Source: Streptomyces pseudovenezuelae
Lineage (GTDB): Bacteria; Actinomycetota; Actinomycetes; Streptomycetales; Streptomycetaceae
Length of the DNA: 64,000 nucleotides
NCBI RefSeq assembly: GCF_001513955.1
Contig: NZ_KQ948146.1
Location: forward strand, 616,682-680,681
Direction: 5' to 3'
Shown here: piece after piece, positions 1-8,120 of the stretch
How positions within the stretch are numbered: the first letter of the stretch is position 1
How the letters are laid out: each line of letters starts with the position of its first letter
The notes under the pieces: model-generated
What the model was told of the DNA's origin: nothing
The model's database searches: none
Seen by the model: only the letters and a program-made list of their open reading frames with translations
Translations under genes and position numbers: made by a program

Positions 1-1
1 C

Positions 2-349
2 CTGGCCTTCCCGGGCGGGGCGACCGGGTCGGCGCGCTGCCACATGGCGTACGACCGGCTGGAGATGAGCTGCCGGATCATCGGTTCCCGGGGCGAGGTG
101 CTCGCGCCGAACTTCGTGCTGCCGCACACGGACGACCGGGTCGTGGTGCGCACGGCGGACGGCGAACGCACCGAGCGGCTCGGCACCCGCTCGTCGTACA
201 CCTACCAGCTGGAGGCCTTCGCGGACCGGGTGCGCGGGGGCGCCCCGCTGCCGCTGGCCCCGGACGACGCGGTGTCGACGATGACCCTGATCGACACCGC
301 GTACCGAGCGGCCGGATTCGAGCCGAGGCCCCGGTACGTCACGTCCTGA
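2..349 (+). CDS. Gfo/Idh/MocA family oxidoreductase, C-terminal part (5' end outside window)
   Basis: Only the last ~115 codons are visible; the frame is open to the left edge. The segment FPGGATGSARCHMAYDRLE, the beta strands after it (IIGSRGEVL...), and the closing YQLEAFADRVRGG...LPLAPDDAVSTMTLIDTAYRAA match the C-terminal substrate domain of NAD(P)-dependent sugar or inositol dehydrogenases. In that family the end of the protein carries the 'F...I..G..P.....dA...m.lidA.y.SA' helix seen here. The Rossmann domain is missing, so the cofactor and substrate cannot be judged. Its closeness to the inositol locus at 1.9-10.8 kb suggests a cyclitol or sugar substrate, but that is inference. Confidence 0.8.
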   Translation: MAFPGGATGSARCHMAYDRLEMSCRIIGSRGEVLAPNFVLPHTDDRVVVRTADGERTERLGTRSSYTYQLEAFADRVRGGAPLPLAPDDAVSTMTLIDTAYRAAGFEPRPRYVTS

Positions 350-733
350 GAGCGGTCGGTGGGGGCCGGGCCTTGACACGGCGTGGGTCCGGCCGCCGCC
401 TCCGGGTGATCCGACAGCAGCTCAGGAAGACCGGAGAGCCGCCCGACCGCTGGGACTGTCAGACCGGTCCGCAGCGGTGGGCCGAGGCGTCCGGCGGGCC
501 TTGGGCAACGCTGATCCGGTGGCCGGGCCGGCTCCTGCGGCCGGCACCGGGCCGGAGTCCCACGGCACCCTCCGGGTGGGCCGGCAACGACGCCCGGAGG
601 CCACCTGTCCCTGGGCGTCCATCCGACCGGCCCGGACCTTGGCCCCGAGCGGACGTCCCGCCGCGCCTCCGTGCGGACCTGCGACACCTCCGGAAGGCCA
701 CCCCAACCGCCGGCCCCACTCGGCCGGTCCGCC
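350..733. other. Intergenic gap between convergent genes, no supported gene
   Basis: This 384-bp stretch separates two genes that end towards each other. Several overlapping open frames exist on both strands, but their translations are Pro/Arg/Gly-rich and of low complexity, as expected for random GC-rich DNA, and none has a good ribosome site plus a recognisable domain. I see no clear terminator hairpin with a T run, no tRNA and no mobile-element remnant. Confidence 0.6.
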
Positions 734-1726
734 CTAGCCCCCGGCCCGGTCCGTCGTGAAGTCGGGTTGCAGATCATCGAGTTCGCGACGGATGCCCGAC
801 TCCCTGTCCTGCTCGCCGAGTTCTGCGAGGACGTCGGCGAGGCAGGTCAGCGCGGAGGGCAGGGCGCTCGCGCCCAGCGGCTTGCGGGCCTCGGCCACCG
901 CCTCCACGGCGCAGGCGCGGGCCTCGACCGGGGCGCCGGTGGCGCTGTGGCAGCGGGCGAGGTCCACCAGCAGTCGTACCCGCAGGGGCAGCACGATCTC
1001 GGGGGCGGCCCAGGCGACGGGGCCCCGCAGTGCCTCCCTGGCCTCGGCACCCACGCCCAGCGCGTCCTCGTGACGGCCCGACGCCCGCAGCCCGCCGACC
1101 AGTTCGGCCAGCACCCGCGGCCGCACCAGCTCGACCTGGGACAGCTCCCTGAGCGACATGGCGGCGAGGAGGGCGGCGCACTCCTCGTACACGGCCACGG
1201 ACTCCTCGGTCCGGCCGACCTCGGCGAGCAGCATCCCGTAGGTGCGCAGCGCACCGGGCAGACTGCCGAGCGCCCGCCCCCGGCGTTCGGGGGCGGACAG
1301 CCCGCGGTACGCCTCCACGCACGCGCGTGCCACGGACACGGCCTCCTCGGCGCGGCCGGCTCCCGCGAGGGCCTGTGCCCGCACGTCGCCGGCGAAGGCG
1401 GTCAGTGCCGGGGACGGTTGCGCGCCCGGCACGGCGACCGCGTCGTCGACGGCCGCGCACGCCTCCTCGTACCGGCCGGACAGCAGCAACGCGTGGGCGC
1501 GCAGAGCCAGGGCGCGGCCGAGCCCGTCCGCGTCGGCCGTCGCGCGGTAGACCGCGACGGCCTCCTCGGCCCACGCGAGCCGCCGCGCGGGCGACGGTGA
1601 CCGCAGTCCCGCCCAGGAGGGCGTGACGCAGTACGACAGGGCCGCCCCGAGCAGCGGCCCGCCCCTCTCCGGCGCCAGTCGGGCCGCCGCGCGCGGCAAC
1701 GGCAGGAATATCCGTACGAGTCCCAT
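734..1726 (-). CDS. Tetratricopeptide-repeat (TPR) protein
   Basis: A 330-residue helical protein built of TPR-like helix pairs: examples are RRLAWAEEAVAVYRATAD, LALRAHALLLSGRYEEA, GMLLAEVGRTEESVAVYEE and VLAELVGGLRASGRHEDAL, spaced about 40 residues apart. TPR arrays act as protein-binding scaffolds; no catalytic domain is fused to it. The start at 1726 is preferred over the longer frame because GAGGGGG lies just upstream of this ATG. Signal peptide and membrane segments are not evident, so it is probably cytoplasmic. Similar stand-alone TPR proteins are frequent in Streptomyces; no partner is suggested by the neighbours, which are divergent or belong to the inositol locus. Confidence 0.7.
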   Translation of the reverse strand: MGLVRIFLPLPRAAARLAPERGGPLLGAALSYCVTPSWAGLRSPSPARRLAWAEEAVAVYRATADADGLGRALALRAHALLLSGRYEEACAAVDDAVAVPGAQPSPALTAFAGDVRAQALAGAGRAEEAVSVARACVEAYRGLSAPERRGRALGSLPGALRTYGMLLAEVGRTEESVAVYEECAALLAAMSLRELSQVELVRPRVLAELVGGLRASGRHEDALGVGAEAREALRGPVAWAAPEIVLPLRVRLLVDLARCHSATGAPVEARACAVEAVAEARKPLGASALPSALTCLADVLAELGEQDRESGIRRELDDLQPDFTTDRAGG

Positions 1727-1876
1727 GACCACCCCCTCGCCGCCCCGCCGAGGACAGCCGCGCCATGGTGGCACACGGGGTCACGCCGATGACGTGATTC
1801 ACCGCGTACGTAGCGAGCACGGGGGAACTTCGTCGAACTCCCCGCGCACGGCCCGCAGTCGGACGTACAGCGGGAG

Positions 1877-2896
1877 TCAGCCGTACAGCGCGGGTCGCTC
1901 CACCAGTTCCACCGGCACCCGGCCGCCCTCGTTCAGCGACCGTACGCCCGCCTCGCACACCGCGGCCGCCGCGTAGCCGTCCCACACGCCGGGGCCGGTG
2001 ACCTCGCCGCGGCGGGTGGCGTCGACCCAGGCCTGGACCTCGCGGTCGTAGGCGTCGGCGAAGCGTTCGACGAAGTCCTGGGCGATGGTGCCGCCCCAGC
2101 GTCCCGCCATGTTGGTGACCATGGCGTGGCCGTCGCCGATGCGGGCGGTGCCGCGTTCGCAGACCGCCTCGGCCTGGACCTGGTAGCCGAAGCCGCAGTT
2201 GACGAAGATCTCCACGTCGGACAGGGCGCCGCCGTCGGTCTCGAAGACGACGAACTGGGGGTCCTGGAGGTCGTCGGGGGCGTTGGCCGACGGGGTCGGG
2301 CGCAGCACCGTGACCGCCGTGATCTCGTGTCCGAGCAGCCAGCGGGTCGCGTCGGCCTCGTGGGCCACGGAGTCGCTGATCAGCATGGAGCTGGTGAAGA
2401 AGGGCGGGCTGGCGGCGTTGCGGTGCCGGTTGTGCAGCATGAGCGGCCGCCCCAACTGGCCGGTCTCCAGCAGGGACTTGAGCTTCATGTACTCGGCGTC
2501 CCAGCGCCGCATGAAGCCCACCTGGGCCCGCCGGTGTCCCAGTCTCCGCTCGGCCTCCACGACCCGCAGCGCGGAGGCCGCGTCGGGGGTGAGCGGCTTC
2601 TCGCACAGCACCGGCAGGTCGTGCTCGAAGGCCTGCAGGAGTGCCGCCTCGTGGGCGGGGCCCGGTGAGGCGATCAGGACGGCGTCCACGTCGGCCGCGG
2701 CCATCGCGGAGGCCGGGTCGGTGTAGGCGGTGCAGCCGTCGACGCGGGCCGCGATCTGCTTGGCGCGTTCCGCGTCGAGGTCCACGACGGCGCTCACCCG
2801 GGCGCCGCTGACGACCTCGTGGAGACGGCGGACGTGGTCGGCGCCCATCTTGCCGGTGCCGATGACGGCGACCCCGAGGGTGGCTCGCTCGGTCAT
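1877..2896 (-). CDS. IolG-like myo-inositol 2-dehydrogenase (Gfo/Idh/MocA family)
   Basis: 339 residues. The N-terminus has the Rossmann fingerprint [17 protein letters not shown], followed by the family EKP motif ([13 protein letters not shown], residues ~95-107) whose Lys is used in hydride transfer. The C-terminal half has the pattern of actinobacterial inositol dehydrogenases: [45 protein letters not shown] and [13 protein letters not shown]. The predicted reaction is NAD-dependent oxidation of myo-inositol, or a stereoisomer, to an inosose. It is the last gene of a five-gene minus-strand operon that begins with a sugar-binding lipoprotein at 6834; the gap to the preceding gene is 10 bp. 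The exact stereoisomer cannot be told from sequence. Confidence 0.85.
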   Translation of the reverse strand: MTERATLGVAVIGTGKMGADHVRRLHEVVSGARVSAVVDLDAERAKQIAARVDGCTAYTDPASAMAAADVDAVLIASPGPAHEAALLQAFEHDLPVLCEKPLTPDAASALRVVEAERRLGHRRAQVGFMRRWDAEYMKLKSLLETGQLGRPLMLHNRHRNAASPPFFTSSMLISDSVAHEADATRWLLGHEITAVTVLRPTPSANAPDDLQDPQFVVFETDGGALSDVEIFVNCGFGYQVQAEAVCERGTARIGDGHAMVTNMAGRWGGTIAQDFVERFADAYDREVQAWVDATRRGEVTGPGVWDGYAAAAVCEAGVRSLNEGGRVPVELVERPALYG

Positions 2897-2906
2897 GGTG
2901 CTCCCT

Positions 2907-3809
2907 TCAGGCGCCGCAGGACCTCAGGAACGTGCGGGTGCGCTCCGCGATGGGCAGTGGCTTGTCCGGCTCGCAGGGGTACATGTCCTGCTCGACGATG
3001 GCGAACAGCTCCACGCCGAGTTTCTGCGCGGCCACCAGCACCGGCTCCAACTCGGGTACGCCGGAGGGCGGTTCGCACATCACCCCGCGCTGGACGGCCG
3101 GGCCGAACGGCACCCCGTCCGCCACGACGTCCGCGAGGATCTCCGGGTCGACCTGCTTGAGGTGCAGATAGCCGATGCGCTCGCCATAGGTCTCGATGAG
3201 CTTGACGCTGTCCCCGCCGCAGTAGGCGTAATGCCCCGTGTCCAGGCAGAGGTTGACGAGCTCGGAGTCCGTCGAGTCCAGGAAGTGCTCGACGTGGTCC
3301 TCGGTGTCGAGGTGGGTGTCGGCGTGCGGGTGGACGACGATGTCGAGCCCGTACGCCTCCTTCACCTCGTGGCCGAGCCGTTCCATGCCCTTGGTGAGGT
3401 GGGCCCACTGCTCGTGGGTCAGCTCGGGCGGCTCCAGGAGCTCGGCGGTCTTGTCGTCACGCCAGAAGGACGGGATGACGACGAGGTGCCGCGCGCCCAT
3501 CGCCTGGGTGAGCGCGGCGACCTGGCTGACGTGCTCCCAGGTCGACTCCCACACCGAGGGCCCGCGGTGCAGCCCGGTGAAGACCGTCCCCGCCGAGACC
3601 TTGAGGTCGCGCCGCGCGATCTCGTCGGTCAGGCGGGCCGGGTCGGTCGGGAGATAGCCGTACGGCCCCAGCTCGATCCAGGAGTAGCCCGCCTCGGCGA
3701 CCTCGTCCAGGAAGCGTTCCCACGGCACCTGGGCCGGGTCGTCGGGGAACCAGACGCCCCAGGAGTCCGGGGCGGAACCGACGCGGATACGGTCGAGTGA
3801 GGCCGCCAT
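2907..3809 (-). CDS. IolE/IolI-like TIM-barrel protein (inosose dehydratase or isomerase family)
   Basis: 300 residues of the xylose-isomerase-like TIM-barrel superfamily. The opening [13 protein letters not shown], then [14 protein letters not shown], the LVVIPSFW strand, [23 protein letters not shown] and [10 protein letters not shown] are the segments that carry metal-binding Glu, Asp and His residues in IolE and IolI. The likely role is dehydration of inosose to the trione precursor, or inosose isomerisation, in inositol breakdown. The start ATG at 3809 lies one base after the stop codon of the ATPase gene, so the two are almost certainly translationally coupled; GAGGGGAAG upstream serves as ribosome site inside the ATPase gene end. 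IolE versus IolI function is unresolved. Confidence 0.83.
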   Translation of the reverse strand: MAASLDRIRVGSAPDSWGVWFPDDPAQVPWERFLDEVAEAGYSWIELGPYGYLPTDPARLTDEIARRDLKVSAGTVFTGLHRGPSVWESTWEHVSQVAALTQAMGARHLVVIPSFWRDDKTAELLEPPELTHEQWAHLTKGMERLGHEVKEAYGLDIVVHPHADTHLDTEDHVEHFLDSTDSELVNLCLDTGHYAYCGGDSVKLIETYGERIGYLHLKQVDPEILADVVADGVPFGPAVQRGVMCEPPSGVPELEPVLVAAQKLGVELFAIVEQDMYPCEPDKPLPIAERTRTFLRSCGA

Positions 3810-3810
3810 C

Positions 3811-4728
3811 TCAGGACTTCCCCTCGCCGGCGGTGGCCGCGGTGAGGTCTCCCTCTTCGGGGAGGGCTTCGGTGTCGACGCCGCGGACCTGGGACAACTC
3901 GTGCTTGAGGGCGGCGAGTTCGGCACCGCCAGCCATGTGGTTGGTGAGTTCTTCCAGGGTGATCTGCTCGCGGGCCGCGGACAGTTCCATGGTGCCCAGG
4001 CGCAGCACGCTGAAGTGGTCGCCGACCATGTAGGCGTGGTGCGGGTTGTGGGTGATGAAGATGACGCCCAGGCCGCGGTCGCGGGCGGCGGCGACGTACT
4101 TGAGCACCACGCCGGACTGCTTGACGCCGAGAGCGGCGGTGGGCTCGTCCAGGATCAGGACACGGGCGCCGAAGTAGACGGCGCGGGCGATGGCCACGCA
4201 CTGGCGCTGGCCTCCGGAGAGGGTGCCGATGGGCTGTTCGAGGTCGTCGAGGACGATGCCCATCTCGCGCAGCTCGTGGTCGGCGGTCTGCTTCATCCGC
4301 TCGATGTCCAGACGCCGGACGGGCCAGGGGCCCTTGGTCATCTCGGAACCGAGGAAGAAGTTGCGCCACACCGGCATCAGCGGGACCACGGCCAGGTCCT
4401 GGTAGACGGTGGCGATGCCCTTGTCGAGCGCTTCACGCGGGGTGCTGAAGCGGACCGGGGTGCCGTCGACGAGGAACTCGCCCTCGGTGTGCTGGTGCAG
4501 CCCGGAGATGATCTTGATGAGGGTGGACTTGCCGGCGCCGTTGTCGCCGAGCACGCAGGTGACCTGTCCGGGACGGACCGTCAGGTCCACGCCGTGCAGG
4601 GCGCGGATGTTGCCGTAGGACTTGCCCGCGCCGCGCAGCTCCACGATCGCCCCGTCCTCGCCGCCCGCGGCAGTGTCGGGGGTGTCGGGGATGATCGCGC
4701 CGTGCGGGCCGGTCTCTTCAGTGGTCAT
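3811..4728 (-). CDS. Sugar ABC transporter ATP-binding protein
   Basis: 305 residues with a single nucleotide-binding domain: Walker [10 protein letters not shown] (about residues 60-68), signature LSGGQRQ, Walker [12 protein letters not shown] and switch His in [11 protein letters not shown]. Most ribose/galactose-type importers (RbsA, MglA) use a double-length ATPase, while this is the half-size FrcA-like form, which must dimerise. A ~45-residue polar tail follows the domain. The partner permease ends 7 bp upstream and the binding protein lies beyond it, so this energises uptake of a sugar or cyclitol in the same operon as IolE- and IolG-like enzymes. Confidence 0.92.
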   Translation of the reverse strand: MTTEETGPHGAIIPDTPDTAAGGEDGAIVELRGAGKSYGNIRALHGVDLTVRPGQVTCVLGDNGAGKSTLIKIISGLHQHTEGEFLVDGTPVRFSTPREALDKGIATVYQDLAVVPLMPVWRNFFLGSEMTKGPWPVRRLDIERMKQTADHELREMGIVLDDLEQPIGTLSGGQRQCVAIARAVYFGARVLILDEPTAALGVKQSGVVLKYVAAARDRGLGVIFITHNPHHAYMVGDHFSVLRLGTMELSAAREQITLEELTNHMAGGAELAALKHELSQVRGVDTEALPEEGDLTAATAGEGKS

Positions 4729-4735
4729 AGCGGAT

Positions 4736-5809
4736 TTACCTCCGGGTCGCGGTGCGGCTGACCCACAGATTGATCATGACGGCGCCCAGCAGCATCACGC
4801 CGAGGAAGGCCTTGAACCAGTCCGGGTTCCAGCCGGCGTAGACGATGCCCTGCTGGACCATGCCGAACATGAACGCCCCGAAGACCGGGCCGATCGCGGA
4901 GCCGGCGCCGCCGGTCAGCAGACAGCCGCCGATCACCGCCGCGGAGATGTAGATGAGTTCCTGGCCGACGCCCTCGCCGGACTGCACGGTGTTGAAGGAG
5001 AACAGGTTGTGCATCCCGACGAACCAGGCAGCGAAGCCGACCAGCATGAACAGGCTGATCTTGGTGAAGTTGACCGGGACGCCCACCGCGCGGGCGGAGT
5101 CCTTGTTGCCGCCCACCGCGAAGATCCAGTTGCCGTACTTGGTGCGCAGCAGCACCCAGGTCGCCAGCGCGGCGAAGACGAGCCAGTAGATGATGGTGAT
5201 CTTGATCTGGACGCCGCCGACTTCGAAGGAGCTCGCGAAGACCTTCTTGGCCTGGTCGAAGCCGTCCATGTTCGAGATGTCGTCGGTGGCCACGTTCCCG
5301 GTGACCAGCTTGGTCACCGCCAGGTTCACGCCCTGCAGGATCAGGAACGTGCCCAGGGTGATCAGGAAGCTGGGCAGACCGGTCTTGACGACCAGCCAGC
5401 CGTTGAGGAACCCGATCGCCAGCGACACCAGCAGGGCGACGAAGATGCCCGCCCACACGTTCAGCGTCAGCTGGAAGGCGAACATCGACGCGGTCAGCGC
5501 CGACGTGATCACCGCGACGCCCGACGACAGGTCGAACTCCCCGCCGATCATCAGCAGCGCCACGGGCAACGCCATGATCCCGATGGTCGAGGACTGGTAG
5601 AGGATGTTCGCCATCGAACTGCCCTCGCGCACCGGCGGAGCAGCGATCAGGAAGAACACCCACACCGCCACCGCACCGAGGAACACGCCCACCTCGGGGC
5701 GCGCCAGCAGCCTAAGGGCGAGCGGCCGTTCCGAGGTCCGGCCGTCGGTGACCTTGCCGGGGCCGGAGGCCGGCGGTGTGGTCACCGCCGGCTCGGCGTG
5801 CTGGGTCAT
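4736..5809 (-). CDS. Sugar ABC transporter permease (RbsC/FrcB-like)
   Basis: About 357 residues with many hydrophobic segments, typical of the ribose-type permease family (BPD_transp_2). The hallmark segment [20 protein letters not shown] matches the conserved 'GG.DLSvG' region. A long polar N-terminus (~40 residues) precedes the first membrane span [17 protein letters not shown]. Two in-frame ATG codons exist: 5815 overlaps the stop of the binding-protein gene (ATGA), and 5809 has AGGTGA five bases before it; I chose 5809 but either is possible. The gene ends with TAA, rare in this genome. It forms the membrane channel of the importer with the ATPase downstream. Confidence 0.9.
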   Translation of the reverse strand: MTQHAEPAVTTPPASGPGKVTDGRTSERPLALRLLARPEVGVFLGAVAVWVFFLIAAPPVREGSSMANILYQSSTIGIMALPVALLMIGGEFDLSSGVAVITSALTASMFAFQLTLNVWAGIFVALLVSLAIGFLNGWLVVKTGLPSFLITLGTFLILQGVNLAVTKLVTGNVATDDISNMDGFDQAKKVFASSFEVGGVQIKITIIYWLVFAALATWVLLRTKYGNWIFAVGGNKDSARAVGVPVNFTKISLFMLVGFAAWFVGMHNLFSFNTVQSGEGVGQELIYISAAVIGGCLLTGGAGSAIGPVFGAFMFGMVQQGIVYAGWNPDWFKAFLGVMLLGAVMINLWVSRTATRR

Positions 5810-5814
5810 ACCCA

Positions 5815-6834
5815 TCACCTGGTGCCCTTCGCGGCGAACGCGGCCACCGCGTCGACGTTGGACTTGTCGACGAAGGCCGGGCCGGTCAGCACCGGCTGCT
5901 CGCCACCGCCCATGTAGTTGCCGTTGTTCTTGTAGAGCCACAGCGAGTCGACGGCGAGGTAGCCCTGGAGGTAGGGCTGCTGGTCGACGGCGAACTCGAT
6001 GGTGCCCTTGCTGATGGCGCCGGTCAGGTCCTTGTTGAGGTCGAACGTGGCGATCTTGGCCTTGCTGCCCGCGTCGGACGCCGACTGCACCGCGGTCAGC
6101 GCGAAGGGCGCGCCGAGCGTGACGACGTAGTCGATGGACTTGTCCTGCGTGAGCTTGGCGGTGATCGTCGACTTCACGGACGGCATGTCGGTGCCGTTGA
6201 CGTTCAGCGTCTGCAGCTTGCCGGTGAAGGTCTTCTTCACACCGTCGCAGCGCTGGGTCAGGCCGATGTTGCCCTGCTCCTGGATGACACAGACGGCGCT
6301 CTTGGCGCCGGCCTCGTTCAGCCGCTTGCCGAGCGCCTCGCCGGCCACGGACTCGTCCTGGCCGAAGAACTCCATCAGGCCGAGCTTCTGCCAGTCGCTG
6401 ACCCCGGAGTTGAGGCCGACGACGGGTATGCCGGCCTTCTTCGCCTTGGCCACGACGTCCTTGAGGGCGTCCGGCTTGGCGAGGGTGATCGCGATGCCGT
6501 CGACCTTCTGGTCGATGGCGTTCTGGACCAGGTTGGCCTGGTTGGCCGCGCTCGGGTCGGCCGAGTAGACCAGCTTGACGTTGTCCTTGGCGGCGGCGGC
6601 CTGGGCGCCCTTGCGGACGATGTCCCAGAAGGTGTCACCGGGCGACTGGTGGGTCACCAGCGCGATGGTCATCCGGGGGGTGGTGGCCTTGCCCGCGGAG
6701 GCGCCGTCCGCGCTCTCCTCGGACTTCTTGCCGCCCGAGCTGCTGGAGCAGCCGGCGAGCGTCAGGGCCGCGGCCGCAGCCAGGGCCACGGCGGGAGCGA
6801 ATCTCCGCGAACGGGAGAGAGAAGAGCGGTCCAT
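5815..6834 (-). CDS. Sugar/cyclitol ABC transporter substrate-binding lipoprotein
   Basis: 339 residues. The N-terminus MDRSSLSRSRRFAP is followed by a hydrophobic stretch and the lipobox LAGC, then a Ser/Gly/Lys linker, so the mature protein is lipid-anchored outside the membrane. The body is a periplasmic-binding-protein type I fold (Peripla_BP_4): MTIALVTHQSPGDTFWDIV, VDGIAITLAKPDAL, AGIPVVGLNSG, YVVTLGAPFALTAVQSA and KIATFDLN. It delivers ligand to the permease and ATPase encoded downstream. AAGGAAAG lies just before this ATG, which is why the longer open frame is rejected. It is the first gene of the operon that starts at the divergent promoter near 6.95 kb. The inositol context suggests an inositol-like ligand, not proven. 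Confidence 0.92.
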   Translation of the reverse strand: MDRSSLSRSRRFAPAVALAAAAALTLAGCSSSSGGKKSEESADGASAGKATTPRMTIALVTHQSPGDTFWDIVRKGAQAAAAKDNVKLVYSADPSAANQANLVQNAIDQKVDGIAITLAKPDALKDVVAKAKKAGIPVVGLNSGVSDWQKLGLMEFFGQDESVAGEALGKRLNEAGAKSAVCVIQEQGNIGLTQRCDGVKKTFTGKLQTLNVNGTDMPSVKSTITAKLTQDKSIDYVVTLGAPFALTAVQSASDAGSKAKIATFDLNKDLTGAISKGTIEFAVDQQPYLQGYLAVDSLWLYKNNGNYMGGGEQPVLTGPAFVDKSNVDAVAAFAAKGTR

Positions 6835-6922
6835 CTTTCCTTGCACCTCACTGTGCGACGGGGAGAACGTCGGGAAAGGGGGGCGGGATCTGTGAAAACG
6901 CGCCAACTTGCGTTGGGACGGG

Positions 6923-7034
6923 ATCCAACTCCCCTGGCGCGGCCGCTGTCAATACTTTGTTAAGACATCATTTCACGAACAGGTCCGAATGTAAGTACAA
7001 ACTATTGACAGCGTCACCCTTCGAGTCCTACACC
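6923..7034. promoter_or_regulatory. Divergent promoter/operator region of the inositol locus
   Basis: An AT-rich island between the binding-protein gene and the IolC-like gene. Minus strand: -35 TTGACA (6952-6947), 18-bp spacer, -10-like TTGGAT (6928-6923). Plus strand: -35 TTGACA (7005-7010), 18-bp spacer, TACACC (7029-7034). Both -35 elements sit in nearly identical 15-bp arms, CGCTGTCAATACTTT (6945-6959) and AAACTATTGACAGCG (6999-7013), which are inverted copies with one mismatch. Between them, TGTCTTAACA is read on the minus strand at 6967-6958; it fits the IolR box KGWCHTRACA described in Corynebacterium glutamicum. The GntR protein encoded at 10.0 kb is a plausible binder. Confidence 0.6.
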
Positions 7035-7093
7035 TGGGATGCAACGGGCCCGGAGGGCCTCGCATCCCCAGTCCGGACCGAGGAGCGTCGCGC

Positions 7094-8017
7094 ATGGTCG
7101 AGCCAGTGCAGCAGTTCGACGTGATCAGTATGGGCCGTATCGGAGTTGATCTCCACCCGCACCGACCGGGGGTCCCGCGGGCCCGGAGCGGGTCCTCCGG
7201 GAGGTTCCTCGGGGGCTCAGCGGCTGACGTCGCGGTCGTCGCCGCCCGGCTCGGCCGCTCCACCGCGGTCATCAGCCGCACCGGAGCCGATGCCTTCGGC
7301 GCGTATCTCCACCAGACCCTCACGGAGTACGGCGTCGACAACCGCTGGGTGGCCCGGGTGGCGGACTCCTCGACGCCGGTCTCCGGGGCCCCCGACCTGG
7401 AGATACACACGGACGACCTCGACTACTTCGCCATCCGCGCGGCCGGGATCTTCTGGATCACCGGCACCGGCCTGAGCGAGGAGCCGAGCCGCTCGGCCAC
7501 GCTCGCCGCGCTCAAGTGCCGCGACAGGTCGGGCACCACGGTCCTCGACCTCGACTGGCGGCCCGCGCTCTGGAACGGCCCGGGCCGGGCAGACCCCGAC
7601 GAGGCCCGGCCGCACTACGCCGAGGCCCTGCGGCACGCGACCGTCGCGGTCGGCAATCTCGACGAGTGCGAGTTCGCCACCGGGGTCCGCGAACCCCGGG
7701 CGTGCGCCGAGGCCCTGCTGGCGGCGGGCGTGAAACTCGCCGTGGTGAAGCAGGGCCCCGAGGGCGTCCTCGCCGTGCACCGGGACGGCACCACGGCCGA
7801 GGTCCCGCCGGTCCCGGTCGAGGCGGTCGACGGCCTCGGCGCGGGCGACGCCTTCGGCGGCGCGCTGTGCCACGGGCTGCTCTCCGGCTGGGACCTGGAG
7901 CGGACGGTCCGGTACGCCAACGCGGCCGGCGCGCACGTGGCCGCCCGGTTGGCCTGCTCCACGGCGATGCCGACGCAGGCGGACGTCGACGGCCTCCTCG
8001 ACGAGGTCGCACCGTGA
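7094..8017 (+). CDS. iolC: IolC-like 5-dehydro-2-deoxygluconokinase (PfkB family), internally shortened
   Basis: 307 residues, ribokinase/PfkB fold. Family landmarks are FDVISMGRIGVDL, the LGGSAADVAVVAARLG motif, WITGTGLSEEPSRSATL, VVKQGPEGV and the ATP-site signature GLGAGDAFGGAL with the catalytic Asp. It should phosphorylate 5-dehydro-2-deoxygluconate after IolD. Compared with the family pattern I know, about 18-20 residues that normally read 'TFCEiFPPDdFPLyFYR' are missing between STPV and APDLEI (residues 95-100), and the usual Asn of GGSaaNVA is Asp. The frame is intact across the gap, so this is a clean in-frame loss. The gene is divergent from the transporter operon and followed by iolD after 103 bp. 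Confidence 0.82.
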   Translation: MVEPVQQFDVISMGRIGVDLHPHRPGVPRARSGSSGRFLGGSAADVAVVAARLGRSTAVISRTGADAFGAYLHQTLTEYGVDNRWVARVADSSTPVSGAPDLEIHTDDLDYFAIRAAGIFWITGTGLSEEPSRSATLAALKCRDRSGTTVLDLDWRPALWNGPGRADPDEARPHYAEALRHATVAVGNLDECEFATGVREPRACAEALLAAGVKLAVVKQGPEGVLAVHRDGTTAEVPPVPVEAVDGLGAGDAFGGALCHGLLSGWDLERTVRYANAAGAHVAARLACSTAMPTQADVDGLLDEVAP

Positions 8018-8120
8018 CCGGCCGTACGACGACCCCGGCGCCCCGCGGTGCCCCGCCGTCCTGGCGGGCCCTGCCGGCCGCCTCCCACCTCCCCCTCCAC
8101 ACCGCCCCGGAGAAGTCCTG

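Noticed and set aside
774..2606. 610-residue frame overlapping the TPR and IolG-like genes on the same strand
   Set aside because: Out of frame with both recognisable proteins and built of Arg/Gly/Pro repeats; a GC-rich artefact.
7379..7393. Frameshift or pseudogene in the IolC-like gene
   Set aside because: The missing segment is in frame and downstream motifs, including GAGDAF, are intact, so it is not a simple frameshift.
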